A DNA stretch of 64,000 nucleotides from an uncultured Opitutia bacterium (GTDB taxonomy: Bacteria > Verrucomicrobiota > Verrucomicrobiia > Opitutales > Opitutaceae), in contig CAIONS010000051.1 of NCBI GenBank assembly GCA_903859715.1, positions 16,512-80,511 of the forward strand, written 5' to 3'. The position numbers and the translations under genes were made by a program. Below are positions 1 to 8,578 of the stretch, in pieces. How positions within the stretch are numbered: the stretch's first letter is position 1; every line of letters starts with the position of its first letter. The notes below the pieces were generated by a model, which saw only the letters and a list, made by a program, of their open reading frames with translations, did no database searches and had not been told where the DNA came from.

Positions 1-1
1 G

Positions 2-469
2 GCCAGCACCTGTTTCGCACTGAGTCCGACGCAAAGGAGCCGGCTAGCTGTCGGCCATGATACGAAGGGAAAGGTGGTGCCGAACTGGGACCACGATGTG
101 ATGGCTCCAGGCGGAGCGCTTAAGTCCGACGCCGACGACCTGCTCAATTTTATCGAAGCGAATCTACAGGAGTCAGGTTCCGCCCTGGCTCGCGCCCTGG
201 CTCTGGCCCGCCAACCTCACTTCAAGCGTTCCGGCAGTGATGTCGGCCTAGGCTGGCAAATCCGTCGCAGCGTGGAGCGCCAAACCGTACTGTGGCACAA
301 TGGCGCGACCGGTGGCTATATCAGCTTTCTGGGCTTCGATCCTGAGGCGAAGGTCGGCGTCGTTATACTTTCAAGCTATGGTGACGCCATGGCTGCCGAT
401 AACTCCGTCGATAAAATCGGCCTCGAGATCCTTCGCGTCGGTTCCAAGGTTTCCCTCACCTCGCCGTAA
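2..469 (+). CDS. class C beta-lactamase-like serine hydrolase, C-terminal part (gene enters from the left edge)
   Basis: The frame is open from the window edge, so the true start lies outside and only the last 155 residues are seen. The stretch APGGALKSDADDLLNFIEANL is the typical downstream helix of the beta-lactamase class C / D-alanyl-D-alanine carboxypeptidase family, and HNGATGGYISFLGF matches the H-x-G form of the third active-site motif. The Ser-x-x-Lys and Tyr-x-Asn motifs would be upstream and cannot be checked. The family includes periplasmic serine hydrolases, esterases and penicillin-binding-like proteins, so the substrate is unknown. The frame ends in TAA; the 137 bases to prfB hold no visible gene. 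Confidence 0.8.
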   Translation, partial: ASTCFALSPTQRSRLAVGHDTKGKVVPNWDHDVMAPGGALKSDADDLLNFIEANLQESGSALARALALARQPHFKRSGSDVGLGWQIRRSVERQTVLWHNGATGGYISFLGFDPEAKVGVVILSSYGDAMAADNSVDKIGLEILRVGSKVSLTSP

Positions 470-606
470 AGCGCGTATGCTTGAGGGGTTGATGCGGATC
501 CCTCATTTCCCATGATCCAGCTGATGGCCGAAGGCTGATTGCTGACCGCTCCACTCGGATTTTCCCTTGCGCCCGGTGCCGCCCCGTGCGGCCATTACGC
601 TTCACC

Positions 607-1750
607 ATGATCGCACCCGAGACTTTCAATCACATCGAGAACATCACCAAGCGCGCCGGGCACTTGTGGAGGTTTCTTTGACGTCGACCAAAAGCAGCGT
701 GAAATAGAGGCCATGGACGCCCAGATGGGCGCGGCGGGATTCTGGGACAACAACGAGCGGGCGCAGAAGCACATCGCCAAGCTGAACATCCTGAAGCGCG
801 CGGTGCTGCCGGTCGTCGCTTTCAAGAAGCGCGTGGATGACGTGGCCGTGATGGTGGAACTCGTCGAGGCTGCCGACGGCGCCGAGCGCGAGATGTACGC
901 CACGGAGCTCGATACCACGGTCGCCGCGATGGTCACGGAGCTCGACCAGCTCGAGATCGCATCCTTCCTCACCGGCCAGTTCGACAAGAACAACGCCATC
1001 CTTTCGATCCAATCGGGCGCGGGTGGCACCGAGTCCAATGACTGGGCTGACATTCTCTTCCGCATGTACAACCGCTGGGCCGAGCGCCGCGGCTTCACCG
1101 TCGAGGTGCAGGACGTGCAGGTCGGCGACCAGGCGGGCATCAGCAAGGCCACGATCCTGATCAAGGGTGAAAACGCCTACGGCTATGCCAAGGCCGAGCG
1201 CGGCGTGCACCGCCTCGTGCGCATCAGCCCGTTTGACTCGAACAAACGCCGCCACACCTCGTTCTGCGCGATCGACGTGATCGCCGAGATCACCGAGGAA
1301 ATCGCGATCGATATTCCGGACAGCGAAATCCGCACCGATGTCTACCGTTCGTCCGGCAAGGGCGGCCAGGGCGTCAACACCACGGACTCCGCCGTGCGGC
1401 TCACGCACATCCCCTCGGGCATCGTGGTCGTGTGCCAAAACGAACGCTCGCAGATCAAGAACAAGGCGGCGGCCATGAATGTCCTCAAGGCGCGGCTCTA
1501 CGAAAAGAAGCAGGACGAGCAGCGAGCCGAGATGGACCGGTTCTATGGCGAGAAAGGCGAGATCGGGTGGGGCAGCCAGATCCGCAGTTATGTGCTGCAA
1601 CCCTACCAGATGGTGAAGGACCTGCGCACCGGCATGAGCACAAGCGACACGCAGGGCGTGCTGGACGGCGACCTCGACCGCTTTGTCAATGCGTGGCTCC
1701 GCGCCGGCTGCCCGCGTCATCGGAACAAGGATATTCAGATGGAGGAGTAA
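607..1750 (+). CDS. prfB: peptide chain release factor 2, expressed by programmed +1 frameshift
   Basis: RF2 terminates translation at UGA and UAA. The 24-codon zero frame starts at ATG 607 and stops at TGA 679-681. A +1 slip on CTT at 676-678 continues at GAC 680 into the long frame to 1750, giving about 380 residues (E. coli RF2 has 365). The slip site CTT-TGA-C follows the Shine-Dalgarno-like GGAGG at 668-672, the classical autoregulatory arrangement: low RF2 lets the ribosome pause at UGA and shift. In the long frame, SPF (in [15 protein letters not shown]) is the RF2 stop-codon recognition tripeptide, and GGQ (in [18 protein letters not shown]) is the peptidyl-tRNA hydrolysis motif. A caller that ignores the shift would start at ATG 713 and lose the N-terminus. 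No anomaly in the rest of the gene. Confidence 0.97.
676..682 (+). promoter_or_regulatory. prfB: prfB +1 programmed frameshift site (CTT TGA C)
   Basis: The bases read GGAGG TTT CTT TGA C over 668-682. The Shine-Dalgarno-like element lies three bases before the CTT slip codon, the in-frame stop is UGA followed by C (a weak termination context), and the downstream frame is in +1. These are the established elements of RF2 autoregulation. Confidence 0.95.
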
Positions 1751-1766
1751 CACCCCGCGGGGCGGG

Positions 1767-1958
1767 GAAATTCGAAGGTCGAAATCCGAAACTCGAAATA
1801 ATGACTTCCGCTACCGTGAAATTCAAAGGTCGTACTTCAGCAGTCGTTGCAGATTTCTCCACGATGGCATCAGCGGGATCCTCAAATAGCGAATTAGGGG
1901 CCGGGATTTTATTATTCCCGTTTTCGCTCTTTCGAATTTCGGATTTCATCCTTCGTGC
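1767..1958. repeat. spacer with inverted word-repeats (CGAAATCC / GGATTTC type)
   Basis: The 223-bp spacer after prfB holds a left arm (about 1767-1805) built from near-copies of a CGAAA-type word (TTCGAAGGTCGAAATCCG, AACTCGAAAT). A right arm (about 1925-1958) reads TTTCGAATTTCGGATTTC. Reverse-complemented, the right arm matches the left (CGAAGG, GAAATCCGAAA and TCGAAA in the same order). A smaller hairpin, CGGGATTTTATTATTCCCG, sits at about 1902-1920. No coding sequence is recognised here. Confidence 0.6.
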
Positions 1959-1973
1959 TTAGGTTGACGTCCC

Positions 1974-3389
1974 ATGAGCGACCTGGCCTACGAACACATC
2001 CGCGCCCTGCTGGCCAACCAGCCGTTGTTTGAGGCGAAGACCTGGCAGCTTTCGCCCGAGGCGTGGCCGCTTACTCCCGACCAGGTTGCGCAACTCGAAG
2101 CCATCGGGGGCGCCTGTGTCGAATTTCACCAGGCACTTGAGACGCTCTACCTGCGTTCGGTCGCGGGCAAAAATCTCCTGCGTAACAAGCCCCTGCTGGC
2201 GCCGTGGGTCGCGGACTACCTTGACCGCGGCAAACCCGCCGAGCTCATCGCCCATGCGCGCGATTCGCGGAATCGCGGCGCGTTTCCCGCCGTGCTGCGG
2301 CCGGACCTGCTGCTGACGGACGAAGGCTTCGCGCTGACCGAGCTCGATTCGGTGCCCGGTGGGATTGGTCTCACGGCCTTCCTCAACCGGCTGTATGCCG
2401 CGGGCGGAGTGCTGGGCGAGAACGACGCGATGATCGCGAATTTCTATGCGGCGCTGGCGGCGCTGCGGCCGGAGACGCGCAATCCGTTTATCGCGCTGGT
2501 GGTGAGCGACGAAGCGGCGACCTACCGGCCCGAGATGCAATGGCTCGCGCACCAGCTGCAGCTGCAGGGCCGGCGTGTGTTCTGCGTGGCGCCCGAGGAC
2601 ATTTTCCCGCTGGGCCCGCAGCTCTGCGTCGATATCGACGGCAATCCGGAGAAGATCGATGTCATCTACCGATTTTTCGAGCTCTTCGATCTCGCGAACG
2701 TTCGCACGGCGAAGTTCATCTTTGAGGCCTGGGCGGCCGGCGAGGTCGCGATCACGCCGCCGATGCGGCCGTTTCAGGAGGAGAAACTCACGCTCGCGCT
2801 GTTTCACCATCATCTGCTGCAGGATTACTGGGCCGAGGCGCTCAGCGGCCGGGCGCTCAAGCTCCTGCGCGGCCTGATCCCGCCCTCCTGGGTGATGGAC
2901 CCGGCGCCGCTGCCACCGGGTGCCGTGCTGGATGCCCCACGGGCCGCGGGCCGCGCGCTGCATGACTGGCGGGAGCTGGCCGGCGCGACCCAGAAAGAGC
3001 GCGACCTGATCGTCAAGATCTCCGGCTATCATGAGACGGCCTGGGGCGCGCGCAGCGTCATCCTCGGCAGCGATTCATCGCGCGAGGAATGGCAGGAGGG
3101 CGTCGATCGGGCCGTGGACCTGGCCCCGACGAACCTGCATCTGCTCCAAACGTACAAAAAGCCCCGCCGGGTCCGTCATCGGGTCTATGAGCGCGAGGCG
3201 CCCCACGCGGCCCGCGAGGTCGACGGACGGCTGCGGCTGTGTCCTTATTATTTTGTGATCGGTGGCCAGGCCAGGCTCTCGGGAGTGCTCGCGACGTTTT
3301 GTCCCCCGGACAAGAAAATCATCCATGGCATGCAGGATGCGGCCTTGCTCCCGGCTAGGGTTTTCTCCTTAAACGAAACCCGTGTGTAG
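1974..3389 (+). CDS. conserved protein resembling circularly permuted ATP-grasp enzymes
   Basis: 471 residues, soluble, no signal peptide. RPDLLLTDEGFALTELDSV (about 120-138) and IVKISGYHETAWGARSVI (about 343-360) are spaced like the substrate/metal and nucleotide-binding stretches of circularly permuted ATP-grasp proteins (glutathionylspermidine-synthase-like). The closing part RLCPYYFVIGGQARLSGVLA also fits such a fold. This is similarity by eye, so the reaction is not assigned. Start ATG 1974 follows the word-repeat spacer. The stop overlaps the next gene's GTG start by 8 bases, suggesting co-translation with the Sel1/coiled-coil gene. Confidence 0.6.
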   Translation: MSDLAYEHIRALLANQPLFEAKTWQLSPEAWPLTPDQVAQLEAIGGACVEFHQALETLYLRSVAGKNLLRNKPLLAPWVADYLDRGKPAELIAHARDSRNRGAFPAVLRPDLLLTDEGFALTELDSVPGGIGLTAFLNRLYAAGGVLGENDAMIANFYAALAALRPETRNPFIALVVSDEAATYRPEMQWLAHQLQLQGRRVFCVAPEDIFPLGPQLCVDIDGNPEKIDVIYRFFELFDLANVRTAKFIFEAWAAGEVAITPPMRPFQEEKLTLALFHHHLLQDYWAEALSGRALKLLRGLIPPSWVMDPAPLPPGAVLDAPRAAGRALHDWRELAGATQKERDLIVKISGYHETAWGARSVILGSDSSREEWQEGVDRAVDLAPTNLHLLQTYKKPRRVRHRVYEREAPHAAREVDGRLRLCPYYFVIGGQARLSGVLATFCPPDKKIIHGMQDAALLPARVFSLNETRV

Positions 3390-6300
3390 TTCCGCCGTTT
3401 CGCCCCGCGTTTCATTCCTGACCAAGCACCAGCGCTCACTCATCGTGGCCGCGCTGCTCGCCCTCGGTCCGGTGGTTCTGCCGGTGTGCGCGCAGAACGA
3501 TCTGGCGACGGTGCGTGCCCGGGCGGACGACGGCGATCCCGAGGCGCTCACCACCCTGGGCAACGCCTATGCCAACGCACAGGGTGTGCCGCAGAACTTT
3601 GCCGAGGCCATTCGTTGCTACAGCAAGGCCGCGGATCGCGGGTTTGCGCCGGCGCAGTTCAATCTCGGCATGCTGACCGAGCTGGGGCGGGGGATGACGC
3701 CCGACAGCGGGGCTGCTTTCCAGCTCTACCTCAAGGCGGCGGAGCAGGGCTTCGCCCCGGCGCAATTCAACGTGGGCAACATGTACGCCAACGGCATTGG
3801 CGTGGTCCGCGATTACTTCGAGGCGGCGCTGTGGTTCCGGCAGGCGGCCCAGCACGGCGTGCCCGAGGCCGAGTACAACCTCGGCCTGGCCTATGAACTC
3901 GGCCGCGGCGTCGTCAAGGACGAGGAACAGGCGCAGAAATGGTACCGGGACGCCGCCACCAACGGCTATGCCCGGGCGCGCTATAACCTGGCCCTCATGC
4001 TGGAGGATGGCCGGGGTTCGGCCCGCGACGAGAAAGCCGCGGCGGAACTCTACCGGCAGGCGGCGAGGCAGAACTTTGCCGCAGCCCAAAACAACCTTGG
4101 CATCATGATCGCGGAAGGTCGCGGCGGGCTCGTGTCATCCCTGCCCGTGGCGTATGCCTGGCTGTCGCTGGCGGCCGACAACGGCGCCAAGAGCACCGGC
4201 CGCGATCTCCTTGCCCAAAAACTCGATGCCGGCCAACTGGCCGCCGGCAAAGCCGAGGCGGTCCGGTTGCGGGGTGAGATCGCGGCGCAGTTTGCCCAGG
4301 CCAAGGCCGAAGTGGCGGCGGTCAAGCCGGCTGCTGCACCCGCGGTGGCGGCACCGGTTGCGCCGGTGGATCCGAAGCTTACCGCCGCCTTGGCCGAGCT
4401 CGGCAAGCTCCGGGCGGACAACGCCGCCCTTACGGCCTCGGTGCAATCCCTGCAGGGAGCGAAAACCACCCTTGAGCAGCGTCTGGCGTCAGCGGCGGGG
4501 CTGGATCAGGCGGCCGCAGCGGCAACGGCGCGCGGGGACCAGCTGTCCCAGGAAAACGCCACCCTGCAGGCGCAAAATCAGGCGGCGGCCCGCCAGATTG
4601 CCGAATTGCAGTCCGCGCTTAGCACCGCCCGGGCGACCACGGCCCGGCTCAGTGCCGACAATGCCCAGGCTTCGACTGCGGCGGCGGCGGGTGATGCCGC
4701 CACCAGCCAGGAGTTGCGAAGCCAGATCGACCAGCTTTCCCGGGACAACGCCAGCCTCGTGGCCCGGCTCAAGGACGCGGATGATGCCACCGCCAAGCTC
4801 TCGGCCGACAACGCCCGGCTGGCACAGGCGGGCGCCGCGCCGGCCGCCGGGGAGAATTCCAGTCAGGACAGCGCCCGGCTGACCATGCTCGTGGCGGACA
4901 ACACCCGCCTGAACGACGAGATCAAGCGCTCCACGGCCGAGCTCAGCTCACTTTACCGCCAGTTGCGCATCGCGCAGGGCAAACTCACCCAGTCCGGCGA
5001 CAGCACGAAAGCCGGCTCTGCCGACAATGAGGCCACTCTGGAGGCCGTCACCCGTCAGCTGGAGGAGCAGCGCTCGGCCAACGAAAGGTTGGTGGCGGAA
5101 AACCGCCGCCTCGCCGCCGCCCAACCGGCCGCTCCGGATAATTCGGCCGAGTTGGCGGCGCTGCAGTCGGAGAATGCGCGGTTGAAAAAGGCGGCCGAGG
5201 ATGGCGCCGGCGCGCTTCGCCAGTTGCAGGCACAGGTCGAGGATGCGACCAAAGCCCGGACCGCGCTCGCTGCCGAGAAAGCTTCCTTGCAGCAACAGCT
5301 CGCGGCGGCGCAAGCCCGGTCCCCGGCGCTAGATGAACTCGCCGCGGCCAAGCAGGATCTGATCGCCGCCCGGCGTGAGACCGAGGAATTGCGCGGCGAA
5401 GCCGAAAGCGCGCAGGCGAACCTGAAAGTGCAGGCGGCGAAGTTTGAAACCCAGCTGAACGAGGCGAAGATGGCTGCGGCCAATGCGGCCACGCAGGCGG
5501 CCGGTGACAAGCTGGCCGGCCGGTTGACGGAGGCCCAGGCGCAGATTGTTTCGCTCACCAAGGCCAACGATGAGCTGAAGGTGAAGAACGACGAATTGAC
5601 GGCGCAGACGCAGCAACTGCTCGCCCGGCAGGACGCCGCCAGCCGTGGTGAATCGACCCAGCTCGCGCAACTTCAGGCTGCTCTCACCGCTGCGCAACAG
5701 GCCGGGGCGGCGGATCATGATGCTGCCGCCAAACTTACGACGCAGGTCAGTGATGCCCAGAAGCAGATCGCCGCCCTGACCGGCGCCAACCAAGACCTCG
5801 GCACGAAGAATGACGAACTGACCGCGCAGTCGCAGAAGCTGCAGGCCCAGCTGGCCAGTGGCAGTCGCTCGTCCGCCGAAACGGCCCAGTTGAAGGCCTC
5901 TCTCGCAGCCGCCCAGCAGGCGCAGGCGGAGGCCCGTGACAGCGTGGCCAAGCTCACCGCACAGTTAGCCGACGCCCAGAAATCCAATTCCTCCCTGACG
6001 AATGCCAATCAGGATCTCGCGACCAAGAACGACGAGCTGACGGGCCAGACCCAGAAACTGCAGGCGCAGCTCGCGGGCACCGGTCGTGCCGCGACCGAGC
6101 TGGCGCAGTTGAAATCTTCCCTCGCGGCCGCTCAAGACGCGCAGGCGGCGGATCACGACCGGCTCGCCAAAGTCCAGGCCGACTTGGAGACGGCAAAGCA
6201 GGCCGCTGGCCAGGCCGGCACCGCGGTCGCCGAACTTGCAGCGACCAAGGAATCGCTCGCGGCTGCGCTGCTCGCGACAGACAAGGCCCGGAATGAAGCC

Positions 6301-7539
6301 GCTGCGGCAGTCTCCGAGAAGGAAAAACTCTCCGCCCAACTGGCTGCGAATAGTGCCGCGTTTGACCAGGCCGCGCAGGCCCAGACCAAGCTGGCTGAGG
6401 CAGTCGCACAGGTGGCGAACCTCCGGACGGCGAACGAAAAACTGACGGTGGAGAACCAGCGGCTGGCCGCGGGTCAGCAGGCCGGGTCCGACGATCGCGA
6501 GGCCGCGGCCAAGCTTGCTGCGCAGCTGGACGTCGCCGCCCGCTTGCTGGAGGAGAAGTCCAAGGCCGTGGCCGAACTGAGCGCCGCCAACGAATCACTG
6601 CAGAAGGACCTGGAGGTGGCCAAGCAGAGCGTCGCCGCCGCCCTGGCCGCCCAGGCCGCCGCGGCCAAGGCGGCGCCGAGCGACGCGATGAAACTGGAAA
6701 TGCAGATCACGCAGGACCAGGTCCGCTCGCTTGAGGCGCAGGTCGATGACGACCGGAAGAATTCCGCCCAGGAAATCTCGACGCTGGCCGGACAGCTTCA
6801 GCGTTCGCGCGAAGCCAACAAGTCGCTGGCCGAGGCGAACCGCGTGCTCCTCGAGTCGAAGAGCGTCGAGGACGCCGCGCCCAGTCCCGAGCTCAACGCG
6901 CTGAACGCCAAGGTGCGCTCGCTGACCGCGGAAAACGAAAAACTCCGCGCCGAACAGCAGCGCTTGGCGGCCGACAACGACCGGCTGGCCGGTGAAAAAC
7001 AGGCGGCCGAGCTTGCCGCCGCCCAGTTAAAGCAGACTGACAGCGCCTCACGGACGCTGGTGCAAAGCGCCCAGGCTGACGCCGACAAGGCGCATGCGGA
7101 CCTCGCGACTTTGCAGGCCAAGTTGACGGAATCGGACAAGGCCGTGGACCAGCACAACGCCAGTGTAGCTGAACTCACCGACCTGAATACGAAGCTCACC
7201 AGTGAGAAGACCGCTCTCGAGACGCAGCTCGCCCTGGCCAAGCAGGCGGCCGACCAGTTGAACGGGCAGACGGCGGCGAGCGCGTCGACCGTGGCCCAGC
7301 TGACGGCGGCGAATGACAAACTGCAGGACCAGCTGAAGGATTTGACGGCCAAGCTGGCCGCGGCGCAGACCGAGAGTGCGCGCAGCAGCCAGGCGGCCGA
7401 GGATGCCGCCGCCCTGCGGACGCAGCTCACCGCCGCCCAGGCCAAGCTGGCGGACTCGGACAAGGCCGTGGAGCAGCACAGTGCGAGTGTCGCAGAGCTG
7501 ACGGGCGCAAATGACCGGTTGACCGCGGAAAAGACCTAG
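3382..7539 (+). CDS. very long Sel1-repeat and coiled-coil envelope protein, ended by an in-frame amber codon
   Basis: 1385 residues before TAG 7537-7539. An N-terminal signal-type segment (SLIVAALLALGPVVLPVCAQ) is followed by six Sel1 repeats of about 36 residues (about 45-265; hallmark AQFNLGMLTELGRG) and an Ala/Pro hinge. Then comes about 1050 residues of Ala/Gln/Leu/Lys-rich coiled coil with internal copies of about 73 residues. Sel1 repeats are TPR-like interaction modules. The likely location is the periplasm, as a long spacer or scaffold. The GTG 3382 start overlaps the previous stop; no good Shine-Dalgarno is visible. The same frame resumes directly after the stop and encodes a LysM domain, so the gene looks like one unit split by a nonsense change. 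Confidence 0.8.
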   Translation: MCSSAVSPRVSFLTKHQRSLIVAALLALGPVVLPVCAQNDLATVRARADDGDPEALTTLGNAYANAQGVPQNFAEAIRCYSKAADRGFAPAQFNLGMLTELGRGMTPDSGAAFQLYLKAAEQGFAPAQFNVGNMYANGIGVVRDYFEAALWFRQAAQHGVPEAEYNLGLAYELGRGVVKDEEQAQKWYRDAATNGYARARYNLALMLEDGRGSARDEKAAAELYRQAARQNFAAAQNNLGIMIAEGRGGLVSSLPVAYAWLSLAADNGAKSTGRDLLAQKLDAGQLAAGKAEAVRLRGEIAAQFAQAKAEVAAVKPAAAPAVAAPVAPVDPKLTAALAELGKLRADNAALTASVQSLQGAKTTLEQRLASAAGLDQAAAAATARGDQLSQENATLQAQNQAAARQIAELQSALSTARATTARLSADNAQASTAAAAGDAATSQELRSQIDQLSRDNASLVARLKDADDATAKLSADNARLAQAGAAPAAGENSSQDSARLTMLVADNTRLNDEIKRSTAELSSLYRQLRIAQGKLTQSGDSTKAGSADNEATLEAVTRQLEEQRSANERLVAENRRLAAAQPAAPDNSAELAALQSENARLKKAAEDGAGALRQLQAQVEDATKARTALAAEKASLQQQLAAAQARSPALDELAAAKQDLIAARRETEELRGEAESAQANLKVQAAKFETQLNEAKMAAANAATQAAGDKLAGRLTEAQAQIVSLTKANDELKVKNDELTAQTQQLLARQDAASRGESTQLAQLQAALTAAQQAGAADHDAAAKLTTQVSDAQKQIAALTGANQDLGTKNDELTAQSQKLQAQLASGSRSSAETAQLKASLAAAQQAQAEARDSVAKLTAQLADAQKSNSSLTNANQDLATKNDELTGQTQKLQAQLAGTGRAATELAQLKSSLAAAQDAQAADHDRLAKVQADLETAKQAAGQAGTAVAELAATKESLAAALLATDKARNEAAAAVSEKEKLSAQLAANSAAFDQAAQAQTKLAEAVAQVANLRTANEKLTVENQRLAAGQQAGSDDREAAAKLAAQLDVAARLLEEKSKAVAELSAANESLQKDLEVAKQSVAAALAAQAAAAKAAPSDAMKLEMQITQDQVRSLEAQVDDDRKNSAQEISTLAGQLQRSREANKSLAEANRVLLESKSVEDAAPSPELNALNAKVRSLTAENEKLRAEQQRLAADNDRLAGEKQAAELAAAQLKQTDSASRTLVQSAQADADKAHADLATLQAKLTESDKAVDQHNASVAELTDLNTKLTSEKTALETQLALAKQAADQLNGQTAASASTVAQLTAANDKLQDQLKDLTAKLAAAQTESARSSQAAEDAAALRTQLTAAQAKLADSDKAVEQHSASVAELTGANDRLTAEKT

Positions 7540-8124
7540 TTGAAGAAACAGCTGGAGGACCAGAATGCGCTGATCACCAATTTGCGCGCCGACAGCGACC
7601 GGCTCGCGCAGTCCGAGCAGGCGCGGCTCAGCGCCGAGCAGCGGGCCGCCGCCCTGGCGACGGTCACGAGCCAGCTGGCCGCGGCCCAGCGGGACAACGC
7701 CAGCCTGCGCTCGGACAACGCCCGCCTGAACGACACGATGCAGGGCATCGACCGCGACCGCACGACGCGGATCGCGCAATTGCAGCAGGAAAACGCCGCC
7801 ATCTCCGCGCGGCTGCGGCAGGCCCAGGGTACGCTTGACCAGATCGCGAATGCGGCCCGGGTGATCGGCGGCGGGGCGTTGACCTCGAGTGCGAATTTCG
7901 CCGCGACCTCGCCGGTGCGTCCGGCGGCGTCCGCGCCTGTGAACGCGGCCCCGGCGGTTCCGGAAGTCCGCACGCATGTGGTGCAAGAGGGTGATTCACT
8001 CACGCGGATCAGCGTGCGCTACTACGGCACGGCGAACCGCTGGCAGGATATTTACGAGGCGAACCGCGAGATTCTTCAGGGGGAGAACGCCCTGCGGCCG
8101 GGGCAGCGGTTGAAGATTCCGTGA
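7540..8124 (+). pseudogene. C-terminal continuation of the Sel1/coiled-coil gene, with LysM domain, downstream of an amber codon
   Basis: This frame is exactly in register with 3382-7539: the coil continues across the stop (residues AEKT, stop, LKKQLEDQNALITN). The last 50 residues, THVVQEGDSLTRISVRYYG to ENALRPGQRLKIP, form a LysM peptidoglycan-binding domain. The parallel internal copy at about 7200 reads LTSEKTALETQL where this one reads LTAEKT-stop-LKKQL. A single CAG-to-TAG change would therefore explain the break. Possible explanations are a true nonsense mutation, amber read-through, or a base-call error. If it is translated separately, the start would be TTG 7540, with no leader, which makes an independent gene unlikely. 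Confidence 0.75.
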
Positions 8125-8135
8125 GAACAGAATTT

Positions 8136-8160
8136 GTAGGGCGGGGTCGCTGACCCCGCG
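8136..8160 (+). repeat. REP-like element, GTAG head, subfamily A
   Basis: GTAG is followed by GGCGGGGTC, loop GCT and GACCCCGC plus one mismatched base, 25 nt in all. The same sequence occurs inverted at 8211-8235 and in direct orientation at 60906-60930. Confidence 0.8.
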
Positions 8161-8175
8161 TTTCGCGCGGCCAGA

Positions 8176-8200
8176 GGCTCATCCGGAGGATTCGCCCTAC
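8176..8200 (-). repeat. REP-like element, GTAG head, variant
   Basis: On the minus strand it reads GTAG, then GGCGAATCC, loop TCC, then GGATGAGCC. This is the same 4-9-3-9 architecture with partial pairing (GGC/GCC and TCC/GGA). It lies between the two subfamily A copies. Confidence 0.65.
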
Positions 8201-8210
8201 CTTTCAAATC

Positions 8211-8235
8211 GGCGGGGTCAGCGACCCCGCCCTAC
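8211..8235 (-). repeat. REP-like element, GTAG head, subfamily A
   Basis: On the minus strand it reads GTAG, GGCGGGGTC, loop GCT, GACCCCGCC: a perfect 9-bp hairpin. It is the inverted partner of 8136-8160, so the two can also form a large cruciform. Confidence 0.8.
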
Positions 8236-8249
8236 ATTCCCTAAATGAA

Positions 8250-8274
8250 AAAGCCGGGCTTGTGGCGCGGCTTT
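8250..8274. terminator. bidirectional hairpin between convergent genes
   Basis: AAAGCCG at 8250-8256 and CGGCTTT at 8268-8274 are exact reverse complements separated by 11 bases. The A-side and T-side runs would allow termination from either direction, fitting the convergent genes ending at 8124 and 8282. Confidence 0.6.
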
Positions 8275-8281
8275 GGAGCGG

Positions 8282-8578
8282 TCACATCGCGAGTTTGAGC
8301 GATGGTTCAGGGCCGCTTACTTCTCCGCCGGGCAGCGGGCCCAAGTGATACATGATCACCTGCCGCTCGAGGTCCTGGCGCGACATGGTGCTGGTCAGGC
8401 GGGACGACGTGCCATCGGACAACACATACTCCCAGAGCTGGGCGCGCTGGATGATCTGGCCGGCGGAGTCCAGCTGCTCGTCGAGAAGGACGCGGGCGAC
8501 CGACACCGTGCCCGGAGTTCCGGGGCGGGTGCCGGTCTCGGCGCGCGCGAAACGGATGACGCGGATGCCAGGAGTCAT
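8282..8578 (-). CDS. small conserved hypothetical protein (98 aa)
   Basis: I do not recognise a family. The protein is soluble, mixed-charge, with no membrane segment or cysteine motif. SQDLERQ-like polar helices follow a beta-rich start (GIRVIRFARAETGTR). Its ATG overlaps the stop of the upstream 85-aa gene by ATGA (8575-8578), so the two are translationally coupled and probably act together. The strand-specific terminator and structured region upstream (8883-9043) probably control both. Confidence 0.6.
   Translation of the reverse strand: MTPGIRVIRFARAETGTRPGTPGTVSVARVLLDEQLDSAGQIIQRAQLWEYVLSDGTSSRLTSTMSRQDLERQVIMYHLGPLPGGEVSGPEPSLKLAM

Noticed and set aside
644..1753. A 369-codon minus-strand frame opposite prfB
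   Set aside because: Antisense to prfB, His/Val/Leu-rich with no motif; GC-skew shadow.
8136..8235. CRISPR-like array in the 8.1-kb spacer
   Set aside because: Copies are palindromic and in both orientations with uneven gaps; REP-type elements explain it. No cas gene is near.
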